Source of the DNA: Juglans regia
Lineage: Eukaryota; Streptophyta; Magnoliopsida; Fagales; Juglandaceae
Direction: 5' to 3'
Assembly: GCF_001411555.2 (NCBI RefSeq)
Contig: NC_049901.1
Coordinates: forward strand, 33,366,838-33,430,837
Length of the DNA: 64,000 nt
Positions 26,039 through 37,145 of the stretch are shown here, piece by piece. How positions within the stretch are numbered: position 1 is the stretch's first letter; each line of letters starts with the position of its first letter. A program made the position numbers and the translations under genes. Under the pieces are notes generated by a model, which saw nothing but the letters and a program-made list of their open reading frames with translations, was not told the origin of the DNA and did not search any database.

Positions 26039-26635
26039 TTAGGGTATTTGCTATTAATTTGGCCTAAAATAATAATAAAAAAAGGAGATAGTGTATTAAC
26101 TGTTCAAGTGACATCTAATTTGAGACCGTCTGAATAAAGTAATATACTTCAAACTTGTCGCATCACTATCTGTGACTGAAAATGATAAAATTTAGGACAA
26201 AAAATAACATAGATAGACAAACCCGAAGAGATATTAAAAACTCAAGATTGAGATCTTTCATGGTCCTACGTACAGAAACTTTGATCTAAATCCCTCAACA
26301 GCTGCGATTGTGTCCATCCTCAAACCACTAAAACCTAAAAGATAATGCCCCAAACAACAAGATTATTGGTGTGGTGGCTTATCCTTATGGTCAAGAAATG
26401 TTAATTATCTGATTAATTAATGCTTGATTTAGGAACACGGCACAGTTTGGGATTTTTGTATCGATCGGGTCAAAGGCAAGAAGGTGGAAAACTGATCCAT
26501 CATCTCCCATAATTATGTTACATAGTATAAAGTATTCCAAGAGACAAAAAATCCAAAGAAGAAATGCCAAATATCCCAAACTTAATTTTCTTGAAATGTT
26601 ACGTAAATCCTAACTTAAATTATGTGGGTGCGTGG

Positions 26636-27345
26636 TTCAAATATCTCATCAGATTATTTATATGATTTTATATGATACGTTAGATCTACTCTATAGTAAA
26701 ATTAGCAGATTTACAATCTAATATATCATATCAAGTCAAGTCAGTTTATAAATTTACTTTTATGAAATTTCTTTGTGATTAAAGTATTTATGATATAATT
26801 AAATTGAGACTATAACAACAACAACAACAATAATAATATGGTTGATTGTTCGAAGTTTTGTCGCTTGCTTATCCTCATACATGCTAACTTTTCCCCTCTA
26901 TAAAGGCTCCTTTTTTTTTTTCCATGATCAGCAAGTAGGACCCGTTCATGGTTGTGTAAGACAAAATATAATAGATAATGATCATAATATTTAGCAATAC
27001 CTTTCTATTTAAAAAAAAAAAAAAAAATTGTGATGCACCCCACCTAATACATATAGATCATAACCATGGATTAAAAAAAAAAAGGATCCATTTTTTTTGG
27101 GGAAAAAACATTGTGACGTTTTGCTCAATTCTTGCATGAAATATATAAAGACAACCAATTCTTGCCAAATTCATCCTTAATATGGTTTTTTTTAGAGAAT
27201 TGTTACATACATAAAGTCAATTATATAAAGTAAATTTACAAATTGATCATGTGGTTTCATGGGATTCGTTAGATCTACTTTATAATAAAAATAATTTAAC
27301 ATCAAACCACATCAATTTATAGATTTTTTTTTTTTTTTTTGTGTA
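26636..27345. repeat. Two palindromic AT-rich MITEs (CGTTAGATCTACT family)
   Basis: Copies at about 26636-26790 and 27190-27345 contain CGTTAGATCTACT and an inverted ACATCAATTTATAGATTT-type arm around a GTAAATTTAC core. Related copies lie at 6340-6460, 6600-6760, 10060-10170, 10330-10460 and 44545-44705. Each nearly folds on itself. Confidence 0.6.
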
Positions 27346-27362
27346 ATCTCTTATGTCTAAAG

Positions 27363-27406
<44 letters not shown>

Positions 27407-27408
27407 TT
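27363..27408. repeat. (TA)n microsatellite
   Basis: A long TA run. Similar runs lie at about 28104-28135, 28468-28501 and 28827-28850 in the same spacer. Confidence 0.9.
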
Positions 27409-27714
27409 TGATGCAACTCAATGAACTCGATCATGCTTGAGAGATTGTTAGATCTACTATTATTGTAGTACGTACAAGACTTGACGATTTCAAAGCAAGA
27501 TTATTGGTGTGTGTTTGGACAAGGCAGTAAGATTGGATGAGATTGAAAATATATAGGGTTAAAGGGATGGGATCATCCATTTTCTTTGGACAAGAGTGCA
27601 ATAAGTGTAGGTTGTCGGCATTTTCAAAACGCCAAAAATTAATTAATGAGATTACTAAAGACTTGGTGTACTCTTGTACCCTATTATATATATATATATA
27701 TATATGGCTCATTG

Positions 27715-28082
27715 CACTACAAGAAAAATGACTTTTTGTAGTGCTTAAATTCGTCGCAAATAATCTCATAAATAGTTGCATATGATCATTTGCAGCGATT
27801 TATGCTGCGTCAGAGCTTCGTCGCAATTGTTGACTCATTTAAAGTGTTAGCTAGCGAAACTAAAATATCGTCACGAATAATTTTTTTTTGCAGCAATTTT
27901 TTTTGCAGCAATTATTCTAAAAATACACCGTAAATGTGTTTAAAATCGTTGCAAAAGGTAAATCTAAAATGTGCCCATTCGAAGTAGCATCGACCCAAAA
28001 ATCGCTGTGAATAATTGCTTATTGGGCGATATTATTTGCATCAGACAAAAAATCGTCACAATAGACCGTTTTTCTTGTAGTG
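27715..28082 (+). mobile_element. Non-autonomous CACTA element
   Basis: A 368-bp element beginning CACTACAAGAAAAATG and ending with the inverse, CGTTTTTCTTGTAGTG, the hallmark termini of CACTA (En/Spm) transposons. It is flanked by a 3-bp duplication TTG (27712-27714, 28083-28085). The interior has repeated GTCGCAA / TTGCAGCGA motifs in both orientations, typical of subterminal transposase-binding repeats. No transposase frame. Confidence 0.92.
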
Positions 28083-28100
28083 TTGGCATGCATTGTGCTC

Positions 28101-28139
<39 letters not shown>

Positions 28140-28462
28140 GATGTATTCAACTTGTACGTTTTTAAGCACTTTTTTGTGTGTGAGAGGTAATAATTATTTA
28201 GCCCATTTCTTAATTCCAACATGTTTAGGTTAGTTGTTAGGTAATGTTTGTAAACATCTTTTAATTATTTGGCCTGCAAATTAATTGATCATCATGATCA
28301 TCATTTTGAATGAATGGCATATCTAGCATGCATTTGTCTCTGGGAAAAAAGTTCCTCTTGAAAAATTGAAATTTTCTTTCTTTGATGGGGCACCAAAGAA
28401 TCTTTGAGAACAAAAGCTAGAAAGAAGGTGTTAAAATTTCCTTCTTTTTCTTTTTTGTTTAC

Positions 28463-28507
<45 letters not shown>

Positions 28508-30092
28508 GAGCCAAAATAGTTGTCATAAATAGACGTAGCAGGAGCAGTACCACCACCACCAGAAGTTCTACACATGACTGAATAATGATAATACCACATG
28601 GAAGACTTATAACTAGGGTTTTCATTTTCACATTAATGCTTGAAAAATAATAATGGGCATGCAACGACAATAATATAACAATGTTTCTGTCGTCTCAGCT
28701 TACATCTGCATAATAGAACAAACAAACTTTGGTTTTGGTCTTGTCTACATGCATATATATCTTATCATCATGTGTCTCATGTTCTGTTTAATTTGTGTTT
28801 AACGTGTTATATATGCTAGCATATGAATATATATATATATATATATACTCCACATGACTGAGAGGTACTTACCAATGAGACTAAGGGATAAGATGATCAA
28901 CAGATTTGAAAGGAATGTCCATTCAATTTAGAATCATCTAAATTTTCCTTGAAGAACATAAGAAAATTTGTGAACATCGATCATTTTTAAAAGAAAAAAA
29001 AATATCGATTATGAAATCATGATGTCATTAATTATTATTATTATTTATATTGTTCGAAGAGAAACTCTATTTATAAGTACTATTTTTTTATATACTCAAC
29101 ATATTACTGATGTGGAAGCTTTCGAGTCTCAGTATAAATGATGTATTATTAACACGCATGCTTAACTTATGTAAATGGGTTGTTAAAATGATCAGAGGTG
29201 GCAATAAGGGAAAAAAAAAAAACTTACAAAAAACACAATTACACAATCAATCTTAATTAAGAGAAATTAGGTAACAATAAAAGTTGCCAATACCAAAAAA
29301 AAGTGGGTAATAATTTTGGATCGAAATAAAATGCACTAGAAATTGGTACAAGTGCTTTGAATTTCATGTCTCCCAAAGACATATGTAGATCACATGATGT
29401 GCCTGATTTCAAATTCCTACCAATTCCATAATTGCTGACAGCCAAAGCAAAGAGAAATAGGGGAAAAAAATAATTGGGTCCCTTAGGGGTAAAGAGTACA
29501 AAGAAGTATACCCCATTGTTTTTATTCTAGTAAATGGCTTACTAATTGCCAACAATAAAAAAAAAAAAAAAAAAAAAAAAAGGAGGATTAATAGGGGTCT
29601 GTCTGTGAAACAGTGAATGGATTGGGTACAAGAGAAGAAGCGTTCCTTTACTTTCCTTTGGTCCTATTAATTTAGCCCAATTATAGTGTGCATGTGGACC
29701 CAAAAGCTGTTTTGTCATATGTCAATTTCGGTTTTTTGTGTACTGCAATGTGTACATCTCGACGGTGGAATAAAAAAAGAAGGCCGGAGAAAATACATGG
29801 TACCGAGTGCTAAAGCTACGTACCTACCTACCTTGCTTTCCATTTGATTCTTAGCTGGTTATCCCAAAAACATTTGGTCCCTCCATAGTTGGTTCTTGGT
29901 AAAAATATACAACCCCTTTAATTATTATCTAATTTATAATAATTTAATAAAATATTTATACTATATAATTTAATTTAAAAAAAATTCTTACTATTTAAGT
30001 GATCTGAATAGTGTGCTCTACAGAATAAATTAAGACTAGAATAACTCATTTGTAATTGCTCTTGAACTGATCTAATTCTTACTGTTTTTCTA
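28083..30092. other. AT-rich spacer up to the scaffold gap
   Basis: It holds TA microsatellites and an A run (about 29559-29581). No exon of the neighbouring KASII gene could be recognised here on the minus strand, although its 3' exons would be expected in this direction. Confidence 0.6.
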
Positions 30093-30192
30093 NNNNNNNN
30101 NNNNNNNNNNNNNNNNNNNNNNNNNNNNNNNNNNNNNNNNNNNNNNNNNNNNNNNNNNNNNNNNNNNNNNNNNNNNNNNNNNNNNNNNNNNN
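30093..30192. other. Assembly gap of 100 N
   Basis: Exactly 100 N, the conventional placeholder for a join of unknown length. It lies inside or just beyond KASII intron 9 and is the likely reason that the rest of that gene is missing. Confidence 0.98.
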
Positions 30193-30199
30193 TGATTAT

Positions 30200-30247
30200 A
30201 ATTGATTCACTGCAACCGATAAAAAAAAATAATTGATGCACTGCAAC
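30200..30247 (+). mobile_element. 14-nt tail insertion with 17-bp duplication
   Basis: AATTGATTCACTGCAAC (30200-30216) and AATTGATGCACTGCAAC (30231-30247) differ at one base. They enclose CGATAAAAAAAAAT, the same tail type as at 20751-20768. Confidence 0.55.
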
Positions 30248-30254
30248 TCAATTT

Positions 30255-30345
30255 ACATAAGTGTTTATATACTTCCTGTGTACATGGGTTTCGCCTATTT
30301 CATTCGATGAATAAAAGTGTCTTTCTTACTTGTCAAAAAAAAATT
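30255..30345 (+). mobile_element. 3' end of an L1 LINE in KASII intron 9
   Basis: TATACTTCCTGTGTACATGG, a TTTCGCCTATTT block, AATAAAAGTG and CTTACTTGTCAAAAAAAAA match the 3' ends of the L1 copies at 35440-35530 and 59160-59249. Only about 90 bp are left. Confidence 0.6.
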
Positions 30346-30537
30346 ACAGGAGTTGAGATAAGACAAAAAAAACAATATCATATAGGAGAAGCATCATATA
30401 AATAAGATTGAAAAATATTATGAAACCAAAGAACTAAAGAAGAGTTGGTGAAGGATATGTCCATTACAAGAGAATTATGAAAGCAACACAACAGTTTTAC
30501 GGGTTTCATAATAAGAACCAAAGAGAAGGTGCATTAC

Positions 30538-33500
30538 CATCAGGGTGTGGCTCAGTCATGTGATAAGCATCACAAGTGAAGCTTCCACCTAGAAATTCGG
30601 CATAGATATTTGCACCTCTTCTCTGTAAAAGTAGAAATTAGCCAATAGGATTATTACCCAGAGGAAAAACCTGATCACATGTTATACTAGGAAAGGATTG
30701 GGCTTTATTAGTCTTAAGTGAGTGAGAAAATATAGAATTAGCAAGTTCAGCTCAGTTCATTTGCATTTTTCCAATTGGTATTCATTTCAAGAGAGTGAAT
30801 CATGAGATGACTTTTTTTTAATTATCAAAAAACAAAAAGATCACAGGCAGTACTAGTTGAGGATGGTGCAATGAAAAGTTATCTCATGATTCACTCTCGG
30901 ACATGAATACCAATTGGATAAATGCAAATGAATGACTGATTTTTTAAACTAGAAGGAATTTGAGAGACAGAAGAAATGCCACCGAAAGGGGATCAAGGGA
31001 GATAATGGCCGATAATCTGAAAGAGAATGAGGCCCTAAGAAGAGCTCACTGGCTAAAAGGAACTGCCTACATGCATGTTGGACATGGCCATTTTGAGTTA
31101 GAATGAGAAAACCTTAGCATGCTCTAATTCTTCAAGGAGCAAAACCCCAGCTCCTTCCCCCATAACAAATCCATCACGATTCTGTTTGATGACACAAAAA
31201 TCAGTGTTAAGTAATACACAAGTATACCAAGTAAAACAGACAATAATTGCCATCTCTAGTATCTTTCCTCAAACATCAATCACAGAAATCACCACAATAT
31301 ATAATAGAATATGGTAGTTTGAAGGAATCGCTTGAAATTTAGTCACTTTTAAAATAAGGGAGAGTTCCGCATGTATTCTTATAATCATTAAGTATTTCAC
31401 GCTTCAAACAATATTTTATAAAATTCCACAGAAGTAAGCAATGAAAAAAGGGAGAAAATGAAGACACGGAACCAATAGGATTGTTGGTAACATACAATAT
31501 CCCAAGGGCGTGAAGCTTTTGTAGGATCAGTGTTCCTCTGGGAAAGTGCTCTGCAAGCTACAAAACCTCCCAAGCCTGCAGTAACGAGTAGAAGACATGT
31601 TATGTAAACTACATGACATTAAAAGTTGGCATATTCTGAGATAAATTTAAAATAGGGAAAGTACACAGGAGATACCAATAGGTATGATTGCCGCGTCTGA
31701 GCCACCACAAAGCATCACATCCTGCATTACAATGTTGGATTGCAGCTTATATTTAGACTTATTTTATTATTAGTTTTTCTTTTCAAGGTTGGACCTTACA
31801 AACAAATCATTTGACAGAAAAATACAAACAAGAGACTAAATAATATGAGAGACTTGCACACTTCTGTGGTAGAGGGAGTGTTGAATGCAAGACACTTACA
31901 GCTTCACCTCTAGTTATATGGTTTGCTGCATTCAATATACAAAAGTTGCTTGTAGCACAAGCAGTAGAGATAGAATAGTTTGGGCCCATCCATCCCTGCA
32001 ATTTTTTAAGTAATGAGCTGTTAGAAGGTCAACTCCATAACTGCAGCTCTCATCAGGGCATATCACAAATTTGAAAAAATATTAAGTTGACCAGATCCAT
32101 TGCAAGCATGGCAGAACCCATATTTGTAGTTGCAAAAGGTACGCAGAAAGGATTCATCTTCTTGTATGAAACTCTTAAAGCTTCAATTGCATCATTAAAA
32201 ACCTGTTCAAAATACAAAGGACACCTAAAAGGAGTAAGCAATCAATATGCCAGACTACAGAATTAATATGCTAAATTGCAGAATCAATCTGCTTTCTCAT
32301 GTAGGCTCATGGTTTCAGATAAATTAAAAGTTCCACTTTAGTAGGAAACCATATAGGTAGCAGATGTAGTGTTTGTGAAATCGCTAGCACTGGCACACAT
32401 GAGCGCCAAATGTTGTCTAGAGCCTAAGCGATAAGCACAAGGGCCGCCTGAAAAGCTCACATTTTTAAAAATGATAAATAATAACAAAAAAATCCATAAA
32501 ATGGAAAAAAAAAAACTTTAAAAAGCAAAATGGTATTATATTTAGCCTATTAACTCAATTTATTAGAGTATTATGCAATATAAAAATCAAGTAATAAACT
32601 AATTACAAAATTTAAACATAACGTTTTATATAATTCTCTTATGCTCTGCTAAATATACACATCTACGAATTTGATAGCCATAATAAAATAAATTACATGA
32701 TTCAATCAAAATATATCCAAAAGTCCAAGACTAAAACAGTTCAAGAATTATGTAGCTATTGACTTCTATGCTAACATAAGCAATCAAACATCAACCCATC
32801 CAGAAAGCCAACTTGGACTTAATATATTGGGTTCAAAGCATATACATCACTTGAGCCAATGTGGCACCATGGTACGTAAATGATCTTCAATACCAGCTTA
32901 ATATTTAAGAATATTTTATTACATCATTTTATGGGTCTTGAACTGATTTTTATAAATTTTTCTAAAAAAACGAACTTAACAAAAGTGTGCTTTTCTGCAC
33001 TTTAAGCTCACACAAAAAGTGCCAAAAAGCGTGCTTTTGTAAGTGCACTTTGCTTTTGGTATGTGAAGTGCTTTGCCCTTGACTCTTGTGCTGTGCGCTT
33101 AAGCGTGCTATACCAACACTAAGCAGATGTGACTACAACTTACAGCTCTCAGAATGCACTTCCTATCAAATTGAATATTAGCAACTGAAAGTTCTTACCA
33201 ATTTTAATATGTTCAACCTTGTTAATTCTAATGATATCTTGTGCTGAGGAATGATGTTACCTTCATTCCACCCATTGCCGAGCCAATCAAAACTCCACAT
33301 TTTGCTTTATCTAAATCATTCATTACATCTTCTGTAATTCCACCATCTGCCAAGGCTTTTTTGCCAGCAGTAAGCAAGTAAAGCATGAATTTGTCCATCC
33401 TCTTGGAAAGTTTGGGCACAACCCATCCATCAGTAGAAAAAGACTTGATCTCTCCAGCAATTCTCTAGGGAAAGAAATAATATTAAGCACAGGGTGAAAA

Positions 33501-36500
33501 GTGAGCACCAGATGAAGAGATAGCTGAAATATGGTTTACCGTTGGAAATTGGGCACAATCAAAAGCCTCAATCTCACTTATACCACTGACACCCTCAAGC
33601 AAATTATTGTAGAAGACATCTGGTTCATGACCAAGTGGGGTCACCACACCCATCCCTGTCACAACCACTCGCCTTTGCTTTGTGAGAGGTTTATTTCTTG
33701 TTGCAACTTCCTTTGCAGGTTGCACAGCTACAGCCATGGCTTCCCCTAGAGTATTAATAAATTCAGCAGAGGTGGCACGTGTATGTAGTTATTACATCAT
33801 CACAACTTTATAAATTTAAAGCTTTATCAAATAAGACTCGTGCATCAAAACAACATAATTTTAACACCTGATTAAGTGAAGCCTATGATTATGACTACCA
33901 AGATTGGCTTGAATATGGAACTTAGTCCATAATCAAAGAACAAATATCAGCATTAGGTTTGAATTGACAGGACTGCTGCAAGCCTGCAACATTCATCTCA
34001 CTGACCAGAGAAAGTGGGAATATGCCAGTAAGGCTGATGATATAACAATCAGGACTAGTGCACCTAAGTCAAGTAACCAAGGCATTCACCAGAGAGAGGG
34101 AGAAGCATTATACTATCAATTGAAGAATGAAGAGTCAAAATGTTTTGTACTTCGCAGCTAGAACTTCCATTTCGTGAATGTATTATGACAAGAAACCACC
34201 TGAGTTTAATTTTCTTCAGACTATTAGATGAAAAAACTGAGGGATTACTTCACAACATGCAAATCCTTGAACGTCTCACATGATACACCTCAGGAAAGTG
34301 AGCCTCCCACGAAGGTGATACCAGGAATCTATCCAATCGGGACCAAACCCGATTGTTAGGTTTCTTCACTGCCAATAAGATATCTTGGTCTCCCTTTGGG
34401 GGCTGTCTTTAAGGCAAGAGCAATTTGGGATGGGGTGATTGAGAAGGTAGAGAGAAGGCTGGCGACATAGAAGAGGTTGTACTTGTCAAAAGGGGAAAGA
34501 ATCACCTTAGTTAAAAGCACTCTTTCTAATCCCCCTACATATTTTCTCTCATTATTTCCTCTACCAGTTGGCGTGGCTAATAGGAATGTAAAGATGTTTT
34601 GAGATTTCTTATAGGAGGTATTGGGGAGGAAGCCATGTTCCATCTGGTTTTAGTTAGGATAAGATTTTTTCTCCACTGTCGTGTGGAGTTGAGGACCTTC
34701 AATAAATTCCTTTTAGGGTAGTGGTTATGGAGGTATCGTCAAGAAAGTGAGACTTCGTGGAGGGTTGTGATTGATTCCAAATATGGGAGTGCTTGGGGGT
34801 GTTGGTGCTCTAATGAGGTTAGAGGTAAACATGGTGTGGGAGTGTGTGAAAATATTAGATGGTTTGGATTGATACCATAAATAAGAAGTTCACTGTTCGC
34901 TCTATGTACAAGCTGCTGTCTAGTCCGAATGTAGTGCACTCTTTTCCTTGGAAGTGTATATGGAGAAGTAAGGTTGCTTTCTTTAGTTGGACAGCTTCTC
35001 TTGGGAAAATTCTGACCTTGTACAATCTTAGGAAGCATGGACTAACTGTTATGGACTAGTGCTACATGTGTAAAAAAATGTGTCGAATCAGTGGATCATT
35101 TGTTACTTCATTGTGAGATGGCAAGGGTGTTATGGTGTGAGGTCTTTAATAGGATTGGATTGGCGTAGGCGATGCCTAGGAGGGTAGTGGATCTTTTCGC
35201 TTGTTGGAGAGGTCTTAGGGGTAACTCTCAAATTGCCACTATTTGGAACATGATCCCTTTATGGTCTTGTGTGGTGTATATGGTTCAAGAGGAAAGAGCA
35301 GTGTTTTGAAGATAAGGAACGCTCAGTGGACGAACTTAGATGTTTCTTTTTCAACACCTTATTTCTTTGGGCTTCAGCCATTGTATTCAATGGAACTAGT
35401 GTCCATGATTTCCTCCTTTTTTTTTCTAGTTCCTAACATGTAACTAGGTTTCCGCATCTGTATACTTCATATGTACTTGGGCTATGCCTATTTACTTGTC
35501 TCAATAAAACTTTTCTTATATATCAAAAAAAAGATAGTTACACTGTGCAACTAGAAACAACCAACGTTGTACTTGGATTGTGCCTTTGATTAAAGTCTAA
35601 TTACTTATCAAAAAAGAAACAACCTAAGTTGTGCTGGATTACCAATAATAACTCCAAATATATCCATTCAACTGTTACAAAACTGGTAAATGAACCTCGT
35701 TTAGGGTAGTGAGTTCTCACGAGAGAGAGAGAGAGAATTCCTGCGTTACTAATATTGAAGAACCTATTTTCCAATAGCCAAACTGCTTCATAACCGAAAC
35801 TGAAGTGAACTTTCCAGCCAACACAACGTAATATTAGACCCAATTATTAAAATCCTCCATCATTTCTAGTCTTTTCACAGTGTGCAACCAGAGGAAACGG
35901 GAACAAAACCAAATTTCCACACTACACAAAGCAAATGGAAAAACTACTTATAAAAAAAAGTAAATGGAAAAATAAAGATATTCTGAGAAAATCCAGAACA
36001 AATAACAAGAAGATCAAACGGGAAATGAATCAAAGGTTAACAAAATCCCAGGTTTTCAATTTACTGAATAAATATAAAGAGAGTAATCGAAGTTAATTTT
36101 AATACATAAATAAAAGAAAAAGTCAACAATAAAGGCTCAAACTTGAAGGGTATCGCAGAAAGAATATACCGGAATGGGGTGGTCGATTCAAACTCCTCTG
36201 TCTACGATTCAGATGAACATTCTTGGATCCGAAAAGAGAGTAAAATCCCAAAGAAGAAAGGCCCTTGGAGCTATAGTACTCATGGCAGGGTTCGAAAGCG
36301 AGGCAGGAGCTCATAAGGCCCTGAATGCTCGATCCACACGGGGAGGAAATCGAGCCCGTCCGAGGTTCGGAGCTGCATTTGGACAAGACCCTCCTCCTGC
36401 CGCGAGCCCATTTGCTCTGTCTCTTGCTGGAACCGAACATGGACGGGCACGCGGAGTGGTCTGCGCCGCACGTGACCGACATGCAAGTAGCGACCAACCA

Positions 36501-36536
36501 CGTGCAAAGCGGAGATGTCACACACGACGCATCCAT
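30538..36536 (-). CDS. KASII: Beta-ketoacyl-ACP synthase II, first nine exons
   Basis: Plastid condensing enzyme that extends 16:0-ACP to 18:0-ACP in fatty-acid synthesis. Nine phase-consistent exons: 36536-36170, 33745-33540, 33464-33261, 32202-32092, 31995-31900, 31721-31676, 31575-31496, 31181-31113 and 30622-30538; 421 residues. Exon 1 is a Ser/Cys/Arg-rich plastid transit peptide with the [14 protein letters not shown] stretch typical of plant KASII; exon 2 carries [15 protein letters not shown]. The catalytic Cys is residue 309 (STACATSNF). [11 protein letters not shown] and [16 protein letters not shown] follow. The reading stops at EPHPDG in exon 9. The two catalytic His segments (NAHATST and GHLLGAAG regions) and about 130 residues are missing next to the N gap. 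The second ATG of the open frame was chosen by family comparison; one 11 codons upstream is possible. KASI is excluded by the N-terminus and by [19 protein letters not shown]. Confidence 0.94.
30756..30932. repeat. Long hairpin in KASII intron 8
   Basis: Left arm 30756-30815 and right arm 30874-30932 are inverted copies matching at about 54 of 60 positions (CCAATTGGTATTCAT and GAGAGTGAATCATGAGAT in both), around a 58-nt loop. No flanking duplication is obvious. Confidence 0.8.
32367..33121 (+). mobile_element. Non-autonomous hAT-like element in KASII intron 3
   Basis: An exact 8-bp duplication AGCAGATG (32359-32366 and 33122-33129) flanks a 755-bp element with ends TAGTGTTTGT and, inverted, TAGTGTTGGT. 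Subterminal regions carry inverted GCTTAAGCG and AGCACAAG motifs. The core is AT-rich and has no transposase. Confidence 0.8.
34370..35532 (+). mobile_element. 5'-truncated L1 LINE, antisense in KASII intron 1
   Basis: Broken frames give the end of reverse transcriptase ([12 protein letters not shown], [37 protein letters not shown]) and then a zf-RVT domain ([29 protein letters not shown]-like). It ends with an L1 3' UTR and an A run at about 35524-35532. Stops and frameshifts are common, so it is a dead copy. Confidence 0.85.
35553..35632 (+). mobile_element. 44-nt L1 tail insertion with 18-bp duplication
   Basis: AGAAACAACCAACGTTGT (35553-35570) and AGAAACAACCTAAGTTGT (35615-35632) match at 16 of 18 bases. 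They flank 44 nt with the L1 3' end signature TTACTTATCAAAAA. It lies 20 bp beyond the larger L1 copy. Confidence 0.7.
35933..35972 (+). mobile_element. 16-18-nt L1 tail insertion with 11-13-bp duplication
   Basis: AAATGGAAAAA occurs at 35933-35943 and 35962-35972; with two further bases on the left the match is 12 of 13. Only CTACTTATAAAAAAAA lies between. Confidence 0.6.
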
Positions 36537-36960
36537 GACAGACGTACAAGAAGAAGAAGACGACGACAAAAAAAAACGAAGAAGACCCCAGAAGATGAAA
36601 TCGAAAATCCAGATGGAAAGAAATGAACTTGGGTTTGATTATGTTAATCTAGGCGAGGAAGAAGATGAAGGTGTTCATGGATGGTTGAGATGTAAATGAG
36701 GAAGGCATAGAGATAGAAGTGGTAGCACTGGTGAACAAAGGGTGAGAAAGAAAGAAGGGAAAAGTTGCATTCGGTTTTTTGTCGGGTGTTTGGATTGGGA
36801 AAAGCTTTGAGGCGCCAAGTTTTGGGCAATCTGAGTCCTCCGCAGTCCGCAGTCCGCAGTCCTCACTCCTCAGAAGAGGCTGCCAATCTCTCTCTCTCTC
36901 TCTCTCTCTCTCGGTCTTTCTACAATATGAAGGAAAGGCTATATTCAAAATTAAATAAAC
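36537..36960 (-). promoter_or_regulatory. KASII 5' leader and proximal promoter
   Basis: It lies directly upstream of the KASII ATG on the minus strand. It contains a CT/GA microsatellite (36887-36912) and three tandem GCAGTCC heptamers near 36840-36862. GA-rich leaders of this kind are common in plant housekeeping genes. Short upstream ORFs are present in the leader, but their use is unknown. Confidence 0.45.
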
Positions 36961-36994
36961 AAAAACAAAAATAAATTCTGAAAATTTCCTAGTG

Positions 36995-37145
36995 GCTGGT
37001 TTGAATATAGAAATGAGATAAAATGAAATAAGTTAAATAAAATATTATTAAAATATTATTTTTTAAATTTATTATTATTTAAAAATTTAAAAAAATTATA
37101 TTATTTATTATATTTTATATAAAAAATTATAACGATGAGATCTAT
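36995..37145 (+). repeat. Degenerate MITE, GATGAGATGAG family
   Basis: The internal blocks match 2285-2470 (AAATATTATTAAAATATT, then a TTATTATTTAAAAATTT block, then a TTATTATATTTTATAT block). Termini are eroded. It lies just upstream of the KASII promoter. Confidence 0.55.

Noticed and set aside
29257..29445. Candidate missing KASII exon in the spacer left of the gap
   Set aside because: The translation does not match any part of the KASII C-terminal half and lacks the His motifs.
34739..35059. Open frames on both strands in KASII intron 1
   Set aside because: Explained as the zf-RVT part of a truncated L1 and its antisense shadow, not host genes.
36174..36699. Plus-strand frames of 124 and 150 codons
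   Set aside because: They are antisense to KASII exon 1, which is GC-rich and supported by family similarity and by splice phase on the minus strand.
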